Source: Campylobacterales bacterium (lineage in GTDB: Bacteria > Campylobacterota > Campylobacteria > Campylobacterales > Sulfurimonadaceae). From it: a stretch of 64,000 nucleotides of DNA. How positions within the stretch are numbered: the first letter of the stretch is position 1; the number at the start of each line of letters is the position of its first letter. The stretch covers positions 124,001 to 188,000 of the forward strand of contig JAPLGO010000038.1 in NCBI GenBank assembly GCA_026390115.1. Reading direction: 5' to 3'. The translations under genes and the position numbers were made by a program. Positions 43,593-52,773 of the stretch are shown here, piece by piece. The notes beneath the pieces are model-generated. The model was not told the DNA's origin, did no database searches, and saw only the letters and a list, made by a program, of their open reading frames with translations.

Positions 43593-45515
43593 CTAAACTC
43601 CTAAACCTGATAAAATAGTTTTAATTTCACCAGAATATCTAACTGCCAGTCCAAAAACTACAGCGAATGATAACAAACCTATAGTGCCTGCAACCATCCA
43701 CTTAAGCATTGTTGAGAGATTTCCGCTCTGCATTACTCTTGTTTTTTCTCCACCTGCGTAAATTATGCCGGCTATACCGTCGACTGTTGCATCCACAACT
43801 TTCATATCTACCTGTTTCCAGAACACAGTTGAGAGCTCTCTATATGGCTTAACCAAATACTCTTCATAAATATATGGAATATAGTATTGGTTGCTCAAAA
43901 TTTTGTAACAGAGACGGTTCTCCATTTTAGATGTACCGTCCGGAACTTTTACTTTATTGTTCGCATATTTTTTGTATGCAAAAGCTATTGCTAAAATAAC
44001 AAAGAGTTGAGTTCCTATAGTCATAATCCAATATGCGATTGTACTATGAACATGGTACTCGGTTGCAGGAAGTACTGCCGTTACCATTTCGAAATATGTC
44101 ATTTTAAATGAACCCGCAATGATTGCCAACAGTAAGAGTGGACTCATAGCAACCAGCATAAATTTATATGCTTCATGCGGATGTATACCAAAGAGTTTAT
44201 ATCTCTCTTCGCCATGGAAAATAAGTGCCACTAATCTAAATGAGTAGAATGCTGTTAAACCTGCTGTAAATAGTAGTACTGTGTAGATAATATAATGATG
44301 CTCTACAAATCCAACTTCTAGGATTAAATCTTTTGAAAAGAACCCTGCAAATGGATAGATACCGGCAAGCGCAACCGATGCAAGAGTCATCATGATAAAT
44401 GTACCCTTCATCACTTTGCGTAAACCGCCCATTTTAAACGGGTCAAGTTCATTGTGCATAGCATGCATAACATTGCCGGCACCTAAAAATAGGAGTGCTT
44501 TAAAAAATGCATGTGCCATTAAGTGAAACAGAGCAACCCAATATGCACCTAACCCAGCTGCAACAAACATATAGCCCAGTTGTGAAAGTGTAGAGTATGC
44601 AATGATTCTCTTCATGTCACGATTTACTAACGCCATAGAAGCAGCAAATAGTGCCACAAATGCTCCTAGCGAAGCGATAAAGAGACCTACATTCGGGATT
44701 AAATCATACAAAGGATTTGCACGAACAACCAAATACACACCTGCCGTTACCATAGTCGCAGCATGGATTAATGCAGAAACAGGAGTTGGACCCTCCATCG
44801 CATCTGCAAGCCATGTATGAAGTGGAAACTGAGCCGATTTACCCATGGCACCGATAAACAGAAAGATTCCCATCCATGTCAATACCTCTTTATCTAAAGC
44901 GCCTACTGTAGCAAACACATGATCATACTGAAGTGAACCTGTATTCCAATACACTAAGAATATACCGATTAGCATCCCAAGGTCAGCGATACGATTCATA
45001 ATGAACGCTTCATTGGCTGCCCAAGTTGCACTCTCTTTGTGGTACCAAAAACCGATGAGCAACCATGAACAAAGCCCTACACCTTCCCAGCCTATAAATA
45101 AACCCGCAAAGTTATCACTCATAATAAGAATCATCATTGAAAAAACGAATGCTGAAAGGTAAGAGAAAAATCTGTTGAAACCTTTGTCGTGATCCATGTA
45201 TCCGATTGAGTAAAAATGAACAACTGTTGATACCAAAGTTACAACCATCATCATAGTCACAGAAACCTGATCTACAACAAAACCAAAAGGAATATACAAA
45301 TCGCCCGTTGCCATCCATGTCATCATTTCAACATGTACTTTTTCGCCGCCACTGAGTATGTAAATTAAAAGAACAGTGCTACTCACAAAAGACAATAAGA
45401 GCAATAAGCTCGGAACAACACCGGCTATTTTAGTTCTAGGAGACGCACCGAAGAGTCCGGCAAAAAGTGAACCGACTAGTGGTGAAAATAATGCTAGATA
45501 TAAATACAGTTCCAT
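43593..45515 (-). CDS. nuoL: complex I membrane subunit L
   Basis: The 640-residue distal antiporter-like subunit with the long lateral helix at its C-terminus. FIGWEGVGLCSWLLIGFW contains the essential Glu and SAQFPLHTWLADAMEGP the conserved Lys-side loop; IIAYSTLSQLGYM follows. Normal length, four bases after nuoK. Confidence 0.94.
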   Translation of the reverse strand: MELYLYLALFSPLVGSLFAGLFGASPRTKIAGVVPSLLLLLSFVSSTVLLIYILSGGEKVHVEMMTWMATGDLYIPFGFVVDQVSVTMMMVVTLVSTVVHFYSIGYMDHDKGFNRFFSYLSAFVFSMMILIMSDNFAGLFIGWEGVGLCSWLLIGFWYHKESATWAANEAFIMNRIADLGMLIGIFLVYWNTGSLQYDHVFATVGALDKEVLTWMGIFLFIGAMGKSAQFPLHTWLADAMEGPTPVSALIHAATMVTAGVYLVVRANPLYDLIPNVGLFIASLGAFVALFAASMALVNRDMKRIIAYSTLSQLGYMFVAAGLGAYWVALFHLMAHAFFKALLFLGAGNVMHAMHNELDPFKMGGLRKVMKGTFIMMTLASVALAGIYPFAGFFSKDLILEVGFVEHHYIIYTVLLFTAGLTAFYSFRLVALIFHGEERYKLFGIHPHEAYKFMLVAMSPLLLLAIIAGSFKMTYFEMVTAVLPATEYHVHSTIAYWIMTIGTQLFVILAIAFAYKKYANNKVKVPDGTSKMENRLCYKILSNQYYIPYIYEEYLVKPYRELSTVFWKQVDMKVVDATVDGIAGIIYAGGEKTRVMQSGNLSTMLKWMVAGTIGLLSFAVVFGLAVRYSGEIKTILSGLGV

Positions 45516-45519
45516 ACTT

Positions 45520-45828
45520 TTATCCTTTCATCGTTGACATGTGATCTAAGTCGATATTGCCATGGCGCTTGTGCCAAACAATTAATAGACCAAGTCCTAC
45601 GGCTACTTCTGATGCAGCAATTGCAATTACAAAGAATACAAAAAGTTGACCGGTTAAATCACCGTAGTAGTGTGAAATCGCAGCAAAGGCAATATTAACA
45701 GAGTTGAGTAATATTTCAGTTGCGAAAAACAGTAAAAGAAGGTTCTTTCTACGCATGACCCCAATCAATCCAATAGCAAAAAGGAGTGTTGAGAGTACAA
45801 GGTAGTGGTTCAGTCCTATTTCCATCAT
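45520..45828 (-). CDS. nuoK: complex I membrane subunit K
   Basis: A 102-residue subunit with three helices. The conserved membrane glutamate lies in ATEILLNSVNIAF and a second acidic site in ASEVAVGLGLL. Its start overlaps the nuoJ stop; two adjacent ATGs are possible. Confidence 0.94.
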   Translation of the reverse strand: MMEIGLNHYLVLSTLLFAIGLIGVMRRKNLLLLFFATEILLNSVNIAFAAISHYYGDLTGQLFVFFVIAIAASEVAVGLGLLIVWHKRHGNIDLDHMSTMKG

Positions 45829-46406
45829 TAGAGCACCTTTTTATGTTGTTCTTTTTTAGCATCAATTATCTCTGCGTCACTCATAAGAGTAAGAGATAAA
45901 TCCATTTTTTTGCCGGCTAAAACAATTCCTGAAACCATTGCAACGAGCAGCATGACAGCAGCAACTTCAAATGGAACCAGATATTTGGTAAAGAGAACCA
46001 TTCCCAGCTCTTGAGTATTTCCTGCACCTTCAATCATAGGATGCAGTGCTACAATATTGTTTGTAACCATCGGAGCAGCAAAAATAACAACAACCAAAAC
46101 AGCAGCTAAAATGCTTAAGCCAAAAACGATATATTTATTACCGTTCTTCTCTTTCACGTCTCTAGTCGTATCAAAAAACATCATACCAAAGGCATATAGT
46201 GCCATAACCGCACCGGAATAAACAACGATTTGAATCGCACCCAAAAAGTCAGCACCTAGAATAAAGAAAAATGCTGATATAAATATCATTCCTGCTGCTA
46301 ATGCAGTAAGCGCGTGCAACGCCTGTGTTGTTGTTACTGCTATAAAAAACATGACAGTTGTCAAAAAAGCAAACAGATAAAAAGCAATCGCTTCAAACAT
46401 AATCAA
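45828..46406 (-). CDS. nuoJ: complex I membrane subunit J
   Basis: A 192-residue five-helix subunit. The pi-bulge helix QIVVYSGAVMALYAFGMMF is characteristic. Placed five bases after nuoI, with its stop shared with nuoK. Confidence 0.92.
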   Translation of the reverse strand: MIMFEAIAFYLFAFLTTVMFFIAVTTTQALHALTALAAGMIFISAFFFILGADFLGAIQIVVYSGAVMALYAFGMMFFDTTRDVKEKNGNKYIVFGLSILAAVLVVVIFAAPMVTNNIVALHPMIEGAGNTQELGMVLFTKYLVPFEVAAVMLLVAMVSGIVLAGKKMDLSLTLMSDAEIIDAKKEQHKKVL

Positions 46407-46411
46407 ACTCC

Positions 46412-47029
46412 TTAATATGAGAGAGGTGTTTTTTTAACACGCTCATCTTCATGTGGTGTGATAGCACCAAAACCTTCAAACTCCAGCTGTTTACCAGCTT
46501 TTAGAGTATCAATCGGTGTTAACATATCTTCAAACATTACAAAGTGTTCTCTCTGCTCGCTTGCATTCTCATACCTTCCGCCATGTGTAATAGCAAGTTC
46601 CGGACAAACTTCGGCGCAATAGCCGCAGAAAATACAGCGACCAAGATTGATACTGTACTCTGTAACCTCTTTGCGAGAATTCTCATCCACTTTGGTGTCT
46701 ATTCTGATACAGTCTGAGATACAAATCTTCTCACAGAGACCACAACCGATACATCTTTCGGTTCCTGACTCCCACAATCTTTTCATCTCATGCACAGCAC
46801 GGTATCGTGGACCTATCGGCATCTTCTCCTGTGGATAAGATACTGTGTGAATATCAAACTTTATCATCTCACGAAGAACTACCCAAAGACCGACAAAAAG
46901 TTCGCCCCTGAAAGTTCTCTTTACAACCCTCTTAAACTTACCCCAGCCATCCGTTGGATAATCTTCAATATCTACTAAATAGTAGCCATTGTCACTCACA
47001 TTTCTGTTGTTAAATTGCTCATTATGCAT
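46412..47029 (-). CDS. nuoI: complex I 8Fe ferredoxin subunit I
   Basis: A 205-residue subunit carrying clusters N6a and N6b. Two complete motifs are CIGCGLCEKIC and CIFCGYCAEVC, followed by the cysteines' partner prolines. These pass electrons toward NuoB. The N-terminus is about 30 residues longer than in E. coli (roughly 180 residues), as often in Campylobacterota. 10 bases after nuoH. Confidence 0.93.
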   Translation of the reverse strand: MHNEQFNNRNVSDNGYYLVDIEDYPTDGWGKFKRVVKRTFRGELFVGLWVVLREMIKFDIHTVSYPQEKMPIGPRYRAVHEMKRLWESGTERCIGCGLCEKICISDCIRIDTKVDENSRKEVTEYSINLGRCIFCGYCAEVCPELAITHGGRYENASEQREHFVMFEDMLTPIDTLKAGKQLEFEGFGAITPHEDERVKKTPLSY

Positions 47030-47039
47030 TCATATCCCC

Positions 47040-48029
47040 TTAAAACATCATCACAAGACCAGTGATTACGATATTAATCACGGCAATTGGCATAAGCACT
47101 TTCCAGCACAGCCACATTAATTGGTCTGGCCTTACATCCGGCCAAGCAGCCCTTGTCCATAAGAAAAAGAAGAAGAAAAATGCCATTTTTCCAAGTAATC
47201 CTAAAGCACCTAACATACTTCCATCCCCGTATCCACCTAAGAAAAGAAGAGGAATTACAAACGAGATAAAGAACATATTCGCATATTCACCGATAAAGAA
47301 AAGACCCCATCGCATGCCCGAATACTCCGTACCAAAACCATCGATTATCTCATGGTCATTTGCTATCAAGTGAAACGGTGTTCGACCAGTTTCAGCAAAA
47401 GCAGCAATCCAAAAAAGAACAAATGCAACAGGTTGCGACCATACTAGCCAATGGGTAATACCACCAGATTGATACGCATTAAAATCAACAAGAGAGAGTG
47501 AACCGACAATCATAATTGGAGCAAGAATCGATAAACCCGTAACAACCTCATAAGAGATAAACACTGCAGCACCCCTTGCAGCCGAGAGCAAAGAAAATTT
47601 ATTAGCCGATGCCATACCGCCAAGAAGAGGTCCATACAAACCAACACCCATCATGCCCAGAACATATAAAATACCTATGTTAATATCAGCAACTATCGGA
47701 TGAACCGTGTAGCTAAAGAGTGTAAATTGTGGTAAAAAAGGTATCGCGGCCGCTGCCATAAATGCTGTAGCCGCCGTGATTACTGGCGCAATTTTAAAGA
47801 TATTAGGCACAACATTACTTGGGATAATATCCTCTTTTGTAAAAAGTTTTACACCATCGGCTGCAACTTGCAGTAAGCCATAAGGTCCAACATTCATGGG
47901 TCCGAGACGACGTTGCATAAAAGCAAGAACTTTTCTTTCAAAATAGGTTCCAATCCCCGCCAAAGCAGAGAATATAAGTAAAACAACAACGACCTTGATA
48001 ACCGTTTCTATTAAATACGCTACATCCAT
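47040..48029 (-). CDS. nuoH: complex I membrane subunit H
   Basis: A 329-residue subunit that forms the quinone chamber with NuoB and NuoD. ERKVLAFMQRRLGPMNVGP and the FAETGRTPFHLIANDHEI loop with acidic residues are conserved, as is TRAAWPDVRPDQLM near the end. Starts one base after nuoG2. A run of six phenylalanines lies in the last helix pair and is normal for the subunit. Confidence 0.94.
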   Translation of the reverse strand: MDVAYLIETVIKVVVVLLIFSALAGIGTYFERKVLAFMQRRLGPMNVGPYGLLQVAADGVKLFTKEDIIPSNVVPNIFKIAPVITAATAFMAAAAIPFLPQFTLFSYTVHPIVADINIGILYVLGMMGVGLYGPLLGGMASANKFSLLSAARGAAVFISYEVVTGLSILAPIMIVGSLSLVDFNAYQSGGITHWLVWSQPVAFVLFWIAAFAETGRTPFHLIANDHEIIDGFGTEYSGMRWGLFFIGEYANMFFISFVIPLLFLGGYGDGSMLGALGLLGKMAFFFFFFLWTRAAWPDVRPDQLMWLCWKVLMPIAVINIVITGLVMMF

Positions 48030-48030
48030 A

Positions 48031-50520
48031 TTACACCCTTTCTATCGAAGCTGAATTAAAACGGTAACCGCTAAAGAGAGCTTCTGAATTTAATTTACTA
48101 TCAAAAGTCGGCAAACATATTATGTTGCCGCTTATTTTGTTATCACTCACGATTTTAGCAACTATTTCACCTTTGTCGCTCTTGATACGCACACTCTCCC
48201 CCTCATTGAAATCAGAATTTTTAAGAAACTCCTCACTCATGTAAACACCGCTCACTTCATCAAGATTCGTAGCTTTATTGGTAAATGCACTGAATTGTCT
48301 TACAGGATTTACTAGATAAATCAAACTTTCTCCAAGAGATAATGAAGTGTCTATCTTCTCTACATTTTCATTTCCGGCATGTGAAACTGCTAGATTTTCT
48401 AGCTTATAACCACGAAGTTCTTCGCCTGAGTTTGTATAATGATTCGGCAATGTGTCAAATTTTTCAGCTTTAAATCCCTTTGACATTGGAAGCTCCACAG
48501 TATAATCAATTGTGTTGCCCGCAACAATTCCAAGGGCAGAAGCGATATCATTTAATTCATAACCTCCATAAGAGAGTGCCGCATTTGTAGGATTTACTCT
48601 TTTGTTAATCGAAGTGAGTGTTCCCTCTTGCTGATTCATAGCCGGCATGTCTAAATCACCGTCGCCCAGCGCCGAGAGCGTGAAATCACCCTTTGTGTTG
48701 TACCCTATAGTGTATTTGCCGATTTCACTTGAGAGTTCATTGATAAGAGCAACCCCTAAGCTATTTGTCAAAGATGGAATCATAACAAGTTGAAATGCAC
48801 TGTACTTTTCAATAAGAGCGACTAAACGAGCCAAGTTTTTAGCATGTGGATGCGCATATAAATCTGCTCCCACAACCAAAGAGAAAGTCTCTTTTTTAGC
48901 AAGTAATTTTTCTAAAGTATCGCTAAAATTTTTTGGCGCTCCGACAAGCTCAAAGAGTTTGTTGTCATCGACTTCAACCTCTTTAGAGATTTTTTTAGGA
49001 ACAACTTTTGAGACTTCCTCTTCAACCTCTTCTTCTGCCCCTGTCTCTTCATTAAGTTTCATACTCTTTACAACTTCTACAATCGTCTCTTTGATAGTTT
49101 CTTCAACAGTTATGGTTTTAGTTGAGTGAAATGTTTTCAAATACTCACTTATTTCTGACGGCAATTTTTCTTTATCGGCAAATAAGTCAAGAATAAGATA
49201 TAAAATAGTCTCTTCTTGAAGCGGCTTATGCTTGATGCTTACGATGCTTTTACCAAGTCCATCTATTATTGGATCGCTAAGCGGATGAAAGTACAGAGCC
49301 GCACCCTTATTTACTGTGAGTGAGTTATTGAGTGCATATCTTGCATTTGGATTATCGCTTTTTATTGCAGTCCCGACCGAGATTATAAAGTTACTCTGGG
49401 CAACTTCTTTAAGATTTCCGCTGTAAAGAGTTGTACCGCTTATCTCAGAGTAGTTATTCAAAAATGTTTGAAATGCTAAAGCTTCACTGTTTACAAGTTT
49501 GTACCCAAATTTTTCTTTGAGTTTCTCTAAAATCAATGCCTCTTCATTTGTTATTGTTGAAGTAAATTTGATTGTATCCGCTTTTTTAAATGCTTCAACT
49601 GCTTTGTGAAAGGCAGCTTCATCTTTTGATACATTGGCATTTTGGTAGTCAAACCCATATCTTCCGGCTCCACAAAGTGAAACATAGTTCCACTCATTCA
49701 TAACACGGTAGATTTTATCTTCAGGATTTGCAATGCTCTCATGTTTGACATCGTAAGAGATTTGACATCCCGCGCTGCAATGTCCGCATGTTGCAGGAAT
49801 TTGTTTGAGTTCCCATGCGTTTGATTTATAAATAAAATGGGTGTCCGTAAGTGCTCCAACAGGACAAACAGCCGCGCACTCTCCACAAGAGGTACAATCA
49901 AGCATCTCCTCTCCCGAGGTTAAGCCAATAAGAGATTTATTGAGTTTATTCCACATGCTGTATGCATCTTTTGGCATAGACTCTTTATACTCCGCAGCAA
50001 GGGCATCTGAACCTCTTGCAACTGTTTTAAGGGCATTGTCTCCGATCATATCTTTACAAACAGTAACGCATCGTTCACAAACAATACAAAGACCCGGATT
50101 GTAATGAATATGTCCCCAATCCTTATCTTTTCTCTCAACATCTTTGATGCTGTAGCTTTGAGAATCAACGCCCATCTCTAAAGTATAGTTTTGTAGTTCA
50201 CACTCTCCTGACTGGTCGCAAACACCGCATTGAAGAGGGTGATTGACATCATAAACTTCCATGATTGCACGACGTTCTTGTTTGATGGCATCTGTAGTTG
50301 TCGTGATATTCATTCCATCTTTAGCTTTTGCGTTACAGGCATAGACCTGTTTTCCGTCCGCTTCAACAAGACAGATACGACAGGCTAATGTTGGACTACA
50401 TCTTGTTAAATAACATATTGCAGGAATAAAAACACCATTCGCACGAGCAGCGTTTAAGAGATACTCGCCCTCTTGCGTCTGAATCGTTTTTCCGTCAATA
50501 TTTATAGTAATTTCACTCAT
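48031..50520 (-). CDS. nuoG: complex I NuoG, second copy
   Basis: An 829-residue iron-sulfur subunit with an N-terminal [2Fe-2S] ferredoxin domain (CYLTRCSPTLACRIC and a later C), the HPLQCGVCDQSGECELQN cluster site, a CIVCERC site, CTSCGECAAVCPVG and the N7-type set CGHCSAGC plus a downstream C. The C-terminal molybdopterin-oxidoreductase-like half has no cofactor. An acidic insert rich in Glu and Val (about residues 475-525) is absent from copy 1. Length is like C. jejuni NuoG (820). It overlaps copy 1 by eight bases. The two proteins share all cluster motifs but diverge widely elsewhere. Confidence 0.9.
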   Translation of the reverse strand: MSEITINIDGKTIQTQEGEYLLNAARANGVFIPAICYLTRCSPTLACRICLVEADGKQVYACNAKAKDGMNITTTTDAIKQERRAIMEVYDVNHPLQCGVCDQSGECELQNYTLEMGVDSQSYSIKDVERKDKDWGHIHYNPGLCIVCERCVTVCKDMIGDNALKTVARGSDALAAEYKESMPKDAYSMWNKLNKSLIGLTSGEEMLDCTSCGECAAVCPVGALTDTHFIYKSNAWELKQIPATCGHCSAGCQISYDVKHESIANPEDKIYRVMNEWNYVSLCGAGRYGFDYQNANVSKDEAAFHKAVEAFKKADTIKFTSTITNEEALILEKLKEKFGYKLVNSEALAFQTFLNNYSEISGTTLYSGNLKEVAQSNFIISVGTAIKSDNPNARYALNNSLTVNKGAALYFHPLSDPIIDGLGKSIVSIKHKPLQEETILYLILDLFADKEKLPSEISEYLKTFHSTKTITVEETIKETIVEVVKSMKLNEETGAEEEVEEEVSKVVPKKISKEVEVDDNKLFELVGAPKNFSDTLEKLLAKKETFSLVVGADLYAHPHAKNLARLVALIEKYSAFQLVMIPSLTNSLGVALINELSSEIGKYTIGYNTKGDFTLSALGDGDLDMPAMNQQEGTLTSINKRVNPTNAALSYGGYELNDIASALGIVAGNTIDYTVELPMSKGFKAEKFDTLPNHYTNSGEELRGYKLENLAVSHAGNENVEKIDTSLSLGESLIYLVNPVRQFSAFTNKATNLDEVSGVYMSEEFLKNSDFNEGESVRIKSDKGEIVAKIVSDNKISGNIICLPTFDSKLNSEALFSGYRFNSASIERV

Positions 50521-52762
50521 GTGATACTCTCATTATTTTAGATTTTTCAAACTTATATCTGCTTGCATCTGTGACATTGTCAAACATAGGATTGAGCGCT
50601 ATCGTTCCTTTGAGGGTATTATCAAGATTAAACTCTCTAAGAATCATTTGAGTGTCAAATCGTATCTCAACCCTGTCTCCATCCGAAATTTTGGCTGCCG
50701 TTGCAAATTGAGCCGAACCTCGTAGAGTGTTGTCTTTTTCAAGCTGTTTTGAAATATTTGTATAGCCGTTAAACTGTAAAACAGGGTTAGAATTATAAAT
50801 GACTGTACCGTTAAACTCCGGTAAATCACTTACTTCTTCAAGTTTACCGTTCATTTCACATACGACTTCATCAAGCAGATAGCCTCGAATATCCTCACCC
50901 AATGGAGATAAAAAGTTTGACAAAGAATCAAAATCGATATTTTTAAATCCTGAGTTAGGGGTTAACTTCGCTGTATAATCTATTGTATTTTCACTTTTTA
51001 CTCCGCATGCAGCTGCTATGTCACTCAGTGTATAACCATCAAATTTTACTGCAACGTTTGTAGGAAGAACTCTGTTGTCGATGTTTACAAAAGTTCCCTC
51101 CTGTTGATTGAGTGCACCAACTGATAAATTTGCAAATTTGAGGGATGAGATTAGGAAGTTGCCTTTGGCGTTGTATCCAACTACATCAATACTATCTTCA
51201 TCTTTATCTAAATCAGCAATTAGCGAAACACCAAGCGTGTTTACTTCGTTTGGCACAATTACTAAAGAGAAGTCGCTGTATTTTTCAATCAGAGCTGCTA
51301 ATTTAGCGATATTCAAAGCTCTCTCATGCGCTATCAAATCATTTCCGATTATCAGAACATGATTTTTTGTTCTTGAAAATGACTTAATCATCTCTGAAAT
51401 CTCTTCATGCCCGATGTTACTCTCAGCTTCAAGATAGCCTAAATCAAGAGCATCAAAAAATGCTTTTTCATCTTCTCCTAGGTCAGCATCTTTAAGCAGA
51501 GCATTCGCCAAAAGTGCCAGTACTCCCTCTTCGGTGCCAACTTCATATTTCATAAACTGCGTCACTGTATTTTGCATCAAAGCATCTTCTATTGGATGTG
51601 CATAAATAATTTTTGCACCGTTATGTTTTGAAGCGGTTGTCAGAGCATATCTCAGTGCCGGATTATCAGTTGCAACTTTTGTGCCTATTACAATCGCTGC
51701 ATCCGAGAGTTTTACTGCATCGAGTGAGCCGCTGTGGTGCTTTTTACCGCTGATTGAGCTATATGATTTCATAAACTCTTGATATTTTCTGGCATCTTCA
51801 TTGAAGAGCTTAACCCCTAGTTTTTCTTTGAGAAGTTGTAAAATATGGGTTTCTTCGTTCGTAATCATAGATGAAAAACGGATAGCTTTTGCACTCTTAA
51901 CAGCTTCAATAGCCTTGTGAAATGCGGCTTCATCACTTTTATCTCTGTTATCAAAGTCAAAACCGAAACGCCCAGCTCCGCAAAGAGATGCAAATTCAAA
52001 ATTATTTTTTACTCTGTAGATGGATGTGTCGCCGTCAATTCCTGCATGACGGGTCTCGTATTCCAAAGAACATCCAGCCGAGCAGTGCACACATGTTGCA
52101 GGTACACGGGAAAGTTCCCAAGCATTTGCGCTATATTTAAAATCCGAACTCACAAGTGCACCAACAGGGCAAACTGCGATACACTCTCCACAGAATGTAC
52201 AATCAAGAGTTTCACTGTTTTTAGGAATAATAGTCGAGCTGTATCCGCCGAATTTTACTTCAATTGCATCATCGCCTATCACTTCGTTACAAACATGCAC
52301 ACATTTTTCACACAAGATACACAGAGATGGGTCGTAATTGATTAAGCCCCAATTCTCTATCTTGCGTGATTGGTCACGCGCACTGAAGTTTTGAGCAGAT
52401 ATCCCAAACTCTAGAGTTTTGTTCTGCAAATCACACTCTCCCGATTTATCGCAAACGCCACACTCTAAGGGGTGGTTTACATCATAAAGTTTCATGATGT
52501 TTGTTCGCTCGTTCTCAAGCTCTTTTGTGTTTGTTTTTATCTCAATGCCCTCAGTCGGAGGCGTGTTACAGCTAAGTACAAATCCCTCAACACCCGTAGC
52601 CTCGACAACACACATACGGCACGATGCGCAGGGAGTTGTTTTTGAGATGTAGCACATAGTAGGTATATAAATGCCGTTTTTGCGAGCAACCGTTAAAATT
52701 GTCTCGCCTTTTTTTGCCTCTACAGAGATACCGTCAATCTTAAAATTTATTAATTTTTCCAT
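50513..52762 (-). CDS. nuoG: complex I NuoG, first copy
   Basis: A 749-residue NuoG paralogue, about 80 shorter than the second copy. All expected cluster motifs are seen: CYISKTTPCASCRMC for the [2Fe-2S] site, HPLECGVCDKSGECDLQN, CILCEKC, CTFCGECIAVCPVG and CVHCSAGC with the distal C. I start it at the ATG at 52762 because AGGAGG lies seven bases upstream; the ATG at 52768 is too close to that site and the open frame to 52804 overlaps the NuoF-like gene. Two NuoG subunits in one operon suggest either an extra wire in one complex or alternative complexes. Confidence 0.9.
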   Translation of the reverse strand: MEKLINFKIDGISVEAKKGETILTVARKNGIYIPTMCYISKTTPCASCRMCVVEATGVEGFVLSCNTPPTEGIEIKTNTKELENERTNIMKLYDVNHPLECGVCDKSGECDLQNKTLEFGISAQNFSARDQSRKIENWGLINYDPSLCILCEKCVHVCNEVIGDDAIEVKFGGYSSTIIPKNSETLDCTFCGECIAVCPVGALVSSDFKYSANAWELSRVPATCVHCSAGCSLEYETRHAGIDGDTSIYRVKNNFEFASLCGAGRFGFDFDNRDKSDEAAFHKAIEAVKSAKAIRFSSMITNEETHILQLLKEKLGVKLFNEDARKYQEFMKSYSSISGKKHHSGSLDAVKLSDAAIVIGTKVATDNPALRYALTTASKHNGAKIIYAHPIEDALMQNTVTQFMKYEVGTEEGVLALLANALLKDADLGEDEKAFFDALDLGYLEAESNIGHEEISEMIKSFSRTKNHVLIIGNDLIAHERALNIAKLAALIEKYSDFSLVIVPNEVNTLGVSLIADLDKDEDSIDVVGYNAKGNFLISSLKFANLSVGALNQQEGTFVNIDNRVLPTNVAVKFDGYTLSDIAAACGVKSENTIDYTAKLTPNSGFKNIDFDSLSNFLSPLGEDIRGYLLDEVVCEMNGKLEEVSDLPEFNGTVIYNSNPVLQFNGYTNISKQLEKDNTLRGSAQFATAAKISDGDRVEIRFDTQMILREFNLDNTLKGTIALNPMFDNVTDASRYKFEKSKIMRVSHE

Positions 52763-52773
52763 ATCCATACCTC

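Noticed and set aside
51917-52345. 142-residue plus-strand open frame
   Set aside because: Lies entirely inside nuoG copy 1 on the other strand; no ribosome binding site and Cys/His/Phe-rich composition typical of an antisense shadow.
48031-52762. Duplicate nuoG as an assembly artefact
   Set aside because: The copies differ throughout in sequence and length while keeping the cluster motifs, so they are true paralogues.
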